NCBI GenBank assembly: GCA_008975185.1
Contig: BFAU01000215.1
Location: 1 to 5,998 of the forward strand
Reading direction: 5' to 3'
Length of the DNA stretch: 5,998 nt
Origin: a bacterium MnTg04
GTDB taxonomy: Bacteria; Pseudomonadota; Gammaproteobacteria; Steroidobacterales; MnTg04
Part shown: piece by piece, positions 3,827-5,998 of the stretch
How positions within the stretch are numbered: the first letter of the stretch is position 1
Layout: the number at the start of each line of letters is the position of its first letter
The notes under the pieces: model-generated
What the model was told of the DNA's origin: nothing
Database searches by the model: none
Seen by the model: only the letters and a program-made list of their open reading frames with translations
Made by a program: the position numbers and the translations under genes

Positions 3827-5998
3827 ATGAGCAAGCTGTTTGCAGAATTGAAACGACGCAAGGTCCTCAAGGTCGTGACCGCGTACGTGATCGCGGCCTG
3901 GCTCGCGCTGCAGATGGCCGATATGGTGCGCGAACCGCTGGGTATGCCGGACTGGGTTTTCCAGGCCATCCTGGTCGCATTGGTCATCGGTTTTTTGCTA
4001 ACCGTCACACTGGCCTGGATTTTCGACTTCACGCCGGACGGGATTCGGAGAACACCGGCCGCCGGCGATGCTTCCGACCATGGCTATTCCACCGGGCGAA
4101 AAATCGACTTCGTCATTATCGCCATGCTGCTTGTTGCGCTGGTCGCGTTTGTCGGCAAGGACTCCTTGTTCGGGCGGCAGGAAGCGCCATCGACCGCTGC
4201 CGACGCGGATGCCATAAAAAGCATCGCGGTCCTGCCGTTCGTCAGCATGAGTTCGGATATCGAGAACGAATATTTTTCCGATGGCCTGTCCGAAGAACTG
4301 TTGAATATGCTGGCCAACATCAAGGACCTGAAAGTCGCCGGCCGGACTTCGTCTTTTTATTACAAGGGGCGGGATATCGACCTGCGGGAAATCGGCAGCC
4401 AGCTCAATGTCAATCATGTGCTCGAAGGCAGTGTCAGAAAATCCGGTAATCAAGTACGCATTACCGCCCAGTTGGTCAGCGTGGCGGACGGTTATCACGT
4501 TTGGTCGGAGACTTATGACCGGCAACTCGATGATATTTTCAAAATCCAGGAAGAAATCGCGCGCGCCGTGACCGCCGCATTGAAAGTGACGCTGCTGCTC
4601 GAGGAGGACCAGGCGCTGGCGACGCAGCAGGCACTCAACCCGGCAGCGCACAGCATGTACCTGATTGCCCGCAGCCGCCAACGCGAGCGCGGACTGGACA
4701 ACCTGGAACAGGCGATGCATTTGTTCGAGAACATCATCGAAGACTTCCCGGATTTCGCGCCCGCCTATTCGGGCCTGTCAGACTCGATCCTGTTGTTGTC
4801 GAACAATCATTTAACCATTCCCTTTGCAAAGGCTCGGGGAAAAGCCACTCCGCTGATCGAAAAAGCGCTGCAACTGGCCCCATTTTCCTCGGACGCATGG
4901 ACATCCAAGGGCTTCCTCGATCAGCAAATATTCGAAAATAGCGGCGACAGCGAGTACCTGGCTTCAGCCGAGGCCGCTTACCTGAAAGCACAGGAGCTGG
5001 ACCCGAATAATGCACAAGCCCTGTACTGGCACGGCATCCTGATGGACGCCACGGGTAACTACAAGGCCGCTATCGAGATGTTCCGGCAATCGCTGGAACT
5101 GGATCCGCTGGCGCGTATTCCGCGTTATCGCCTGGCTTTGGACTACCTGCAGGCGGGCCATTTCGACAAGGCCCGTGCGGCGCTGGAAGAATCCTTCCGC
5201 CTGTACCCGGATTTCACGACCGCGAAAGCGGCGATCGGCACCCTCGAACTCAGCCTCGGCAATTTCGAGACCGCCGAATCCATCCTGCTCGAGATTGCCA
5301 ATTCTCCGGCCGGCGGCGACGCCAATATCTATTTCAGCCTGTTTGCGGTGTATTCCAACATCGGCGAACAGCAATTGGCGCTGGACGCGATCGAGAAAGT
5401 GCCGCCGAGTCCGTTGAAAGACGGCGTTAACAAGTTACTGGCGGCGCTGCAGTCGCACGATATCGGTATCTTGCTGGCGACCACCGCCGAACTTGCCGCA
5501 AGCGAAACGTCACCGCCCCAATGGAAGACACTGGCGGCGCAGGTCGAATACCTGGCCGGCAATTTCGAAAAAAGCCGGCAGCGGCTGGCGAAGATCTATC
5601 CCGCTTTGTTTAGCGAGAATCCGGAGATCAACCTGCAGAGAGTTCTCCCGGCAACCATTGCGGCCGCGGCGCTGAAGAAGCTGGGTGAAACGGAACAGGC
5701 CGACCGCCTGTTGCAACTGGCCCAGGCGGTCTACGAGTCGAAATGGCCGGACTACCAACCGTCTAGTGTGCACTATCGCCTGGCCGAACTACTGGCGATC
5801 AAGGGCGACAATGACGCGGCCATGCGGCATTTGCAGGCCGCTTATGACGAGGGATTCCGCCTGCTGTGGACGGATTTTTGCTACCCGATGGATGGCAACC
5901 CCTATTTCGGAGAATTGCTGACCGATCAGCGCTTTGTCGCGCTGGTCGAAAAAATCCGGGTGCACAACGAACAGGCCCGCCAAAGAATTGTCGCCGCG
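3827..5998 (+). CDS. Membrane-anchored TolB/FlgO-like and TPR-repeat protein (3' end cut by window edge)
   Basis: The frame is open for 724 codons to the last base. The N-terminus, MSKLFAELKRRKVLKVVTAY, followed by hydrophobic segments at about 14-34 and 46-66 and then FDFTPDGI, is a start shared by a large family of environmental gammaproteobacterial proteins. A third membrane segment lies at about 93-111. Residues 130-255 form a TolB/FlgO-like domain: SIAVLPFVSMSSD, EYFSDGLSEELLNML, VAGRTSSFYYKG, VNHVLEGSVRKSGNQVRITAQL and VWSETYDRQ. Residues from about 273 to 680 are helical TPR-like repeats, clearest at 376-460 (AYLKAQELDPNNAQALYWHG and AIEMFRQSLELDP). Relatives are sometimes labelled adenylate cyclase, but no cyclase catalytic domain is present here. 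With three membrane segments the large C-terminal part would be on the opposite side from the N-terminus, probably periplasmic. The substrate or partner is unknown. The Shine-Dalgarno is poor (AGG abuts the ATG). Only a short tail is likely missing. Confidence 0.9.
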   Translation, partial: MSKLFAELKRRKVLKVVTAYVIAAWLALQMADMVREPLGMPDWVFQAILVALVIGFLLTVTLAWIFDFTPDGIRRTPAAGDASDHGYSTGRKIDFVIIAMLLVALVAFVGKDSLFGRQEAPSTAADADAIKSIAVLPFVSMSSDIENEYFSDGLSEELLNMLANIKDLKVAGRTSSFYYKGRDIDLREIGSQLNVNHVLEGSVRKSGNQVRITAQLVSVADGYHVWSETYDRQLDDIFKIQEEIARAVTAALKVTLLLEEDQALATQQALNPAAHSMYLIARSRQRERGLDNLEQAMHLFENIIEDFPDFAPAYSGLSDSILLLSNNHLTIPFAKARGKATPLIEKALQLAPFSSDAWTSKGFLDQQIFENSGDSEYLASAEAAYLKAQELDPNNAQALYWHGILMDATGNYKAAIEMFRQSLELDPLARIPRYRLALDYLQAGHFDKARAALEESFRLYPDFTTAKAAIGTLELSLGNFETAESILLEIANSPAGGDANIYFSLFAVYSNIGEQQLALDAIEKVPPSPLKDGVNKLLAALQSHDIGILLATTAELAASETSPPQWKTLAAQVEYLAGNFEKSRQRLAKIYPALFSENPEINLQRVLPATIAAAALKKLGETEQADRLLQLAQAVYESKWPDYQPSSVHYRLAELLAIKGDNDAAMRHLQAAYDEGFRLLWTDFCYPMDGNPYFGELLTDQRFVALVEKIRVHNEQARQRIVAA

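Noticed and set aside
3637..4449. A plus-strand frame running from inside the tRNA into the TPR gene
   Set aside because: It begins within tRNA-Leu and overlaps the TPR gene in another frame; the TPR frame has clear family sequence and continues to the window end.
3998..4720. A 240-codon minus-strand frame opposite the TPR gene
   Set aside because: No domain, no start signal, and fully antisense to the TolB-like region.
3827..5998. Adenylate cyclase annotation for the TPR protein
   Set aside because: Only the TolB/FlgO-like and TPR parts shared with some cyclase-containing relatives are present; no cyclase catalytic domain is seen.

Overview
The window is GC-rich, gene-dense bacterial chromosome. 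It most likely comes from a gammaproteobacterium: QueA reads very close to the enterobacterial protein, the tRNA gene encodes its own CCA end, and the TPR protein has an N-terminus that I recall as common in environmental gammaproteobacteria. This placement is inference; no rRNA or species marker is present. I see no insertion sequence, integrase, CRISPR array or phage gene.

Left part (1-1040). The 5' 946 bases of queA (queuosine tRNA modification) lie on the minus strand and run off the left edge. Just upstream is a textbook intrinsic terminator, also for the minus strand. It closes the next operon and insulates queA from it. queA has almost no room for a leader, and its only plausible promoter implies a leaderless or near-leaderless mRNA.

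Middle (1041-3498). A compact three-gene minus-strand operon reads, in transcription order: ECF sigma factor, membrane-anchored zinc-finger (ZAS-type) anti-sigma factor, and an exported protein with a coiled coil and two PDZ domains but no protease domain. The first two genes overlap by 28 nt and are probably translationally coupled. Between the second and third genes a small hairpin followed by a T-tract may act as a partial terminator. The layout suggests an envelope-stress signalling unit: the anti-sigma factor spans the inner membrane, holds sigma in the cytoplasm, and a periplasmic PDZ protein may sense misfolded or exposed C-termini.

Right part (3499-5998). A 132-bp spacer divides the minus-strand sigma operon from a plus-strand tRNA-Leu(CAA) gene and must hold both divergent promoters. 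After the tRNA and a 111-bp spacer comes a long plus-strand gene, open to the right edge. It encodes a membrane protein with three predicted N-terminal membrane segments, a TolB/FlgO-like domain and a long TPR array. Its function is unknown.

The most notable points are the sigma/anti-sigma/double-PDZ operon, the divergent recognition-helix sequence of the sigma factor, and the shared short-leader start architecture of queA and the TPR gene. Nothing here is clearly a wholly new system.
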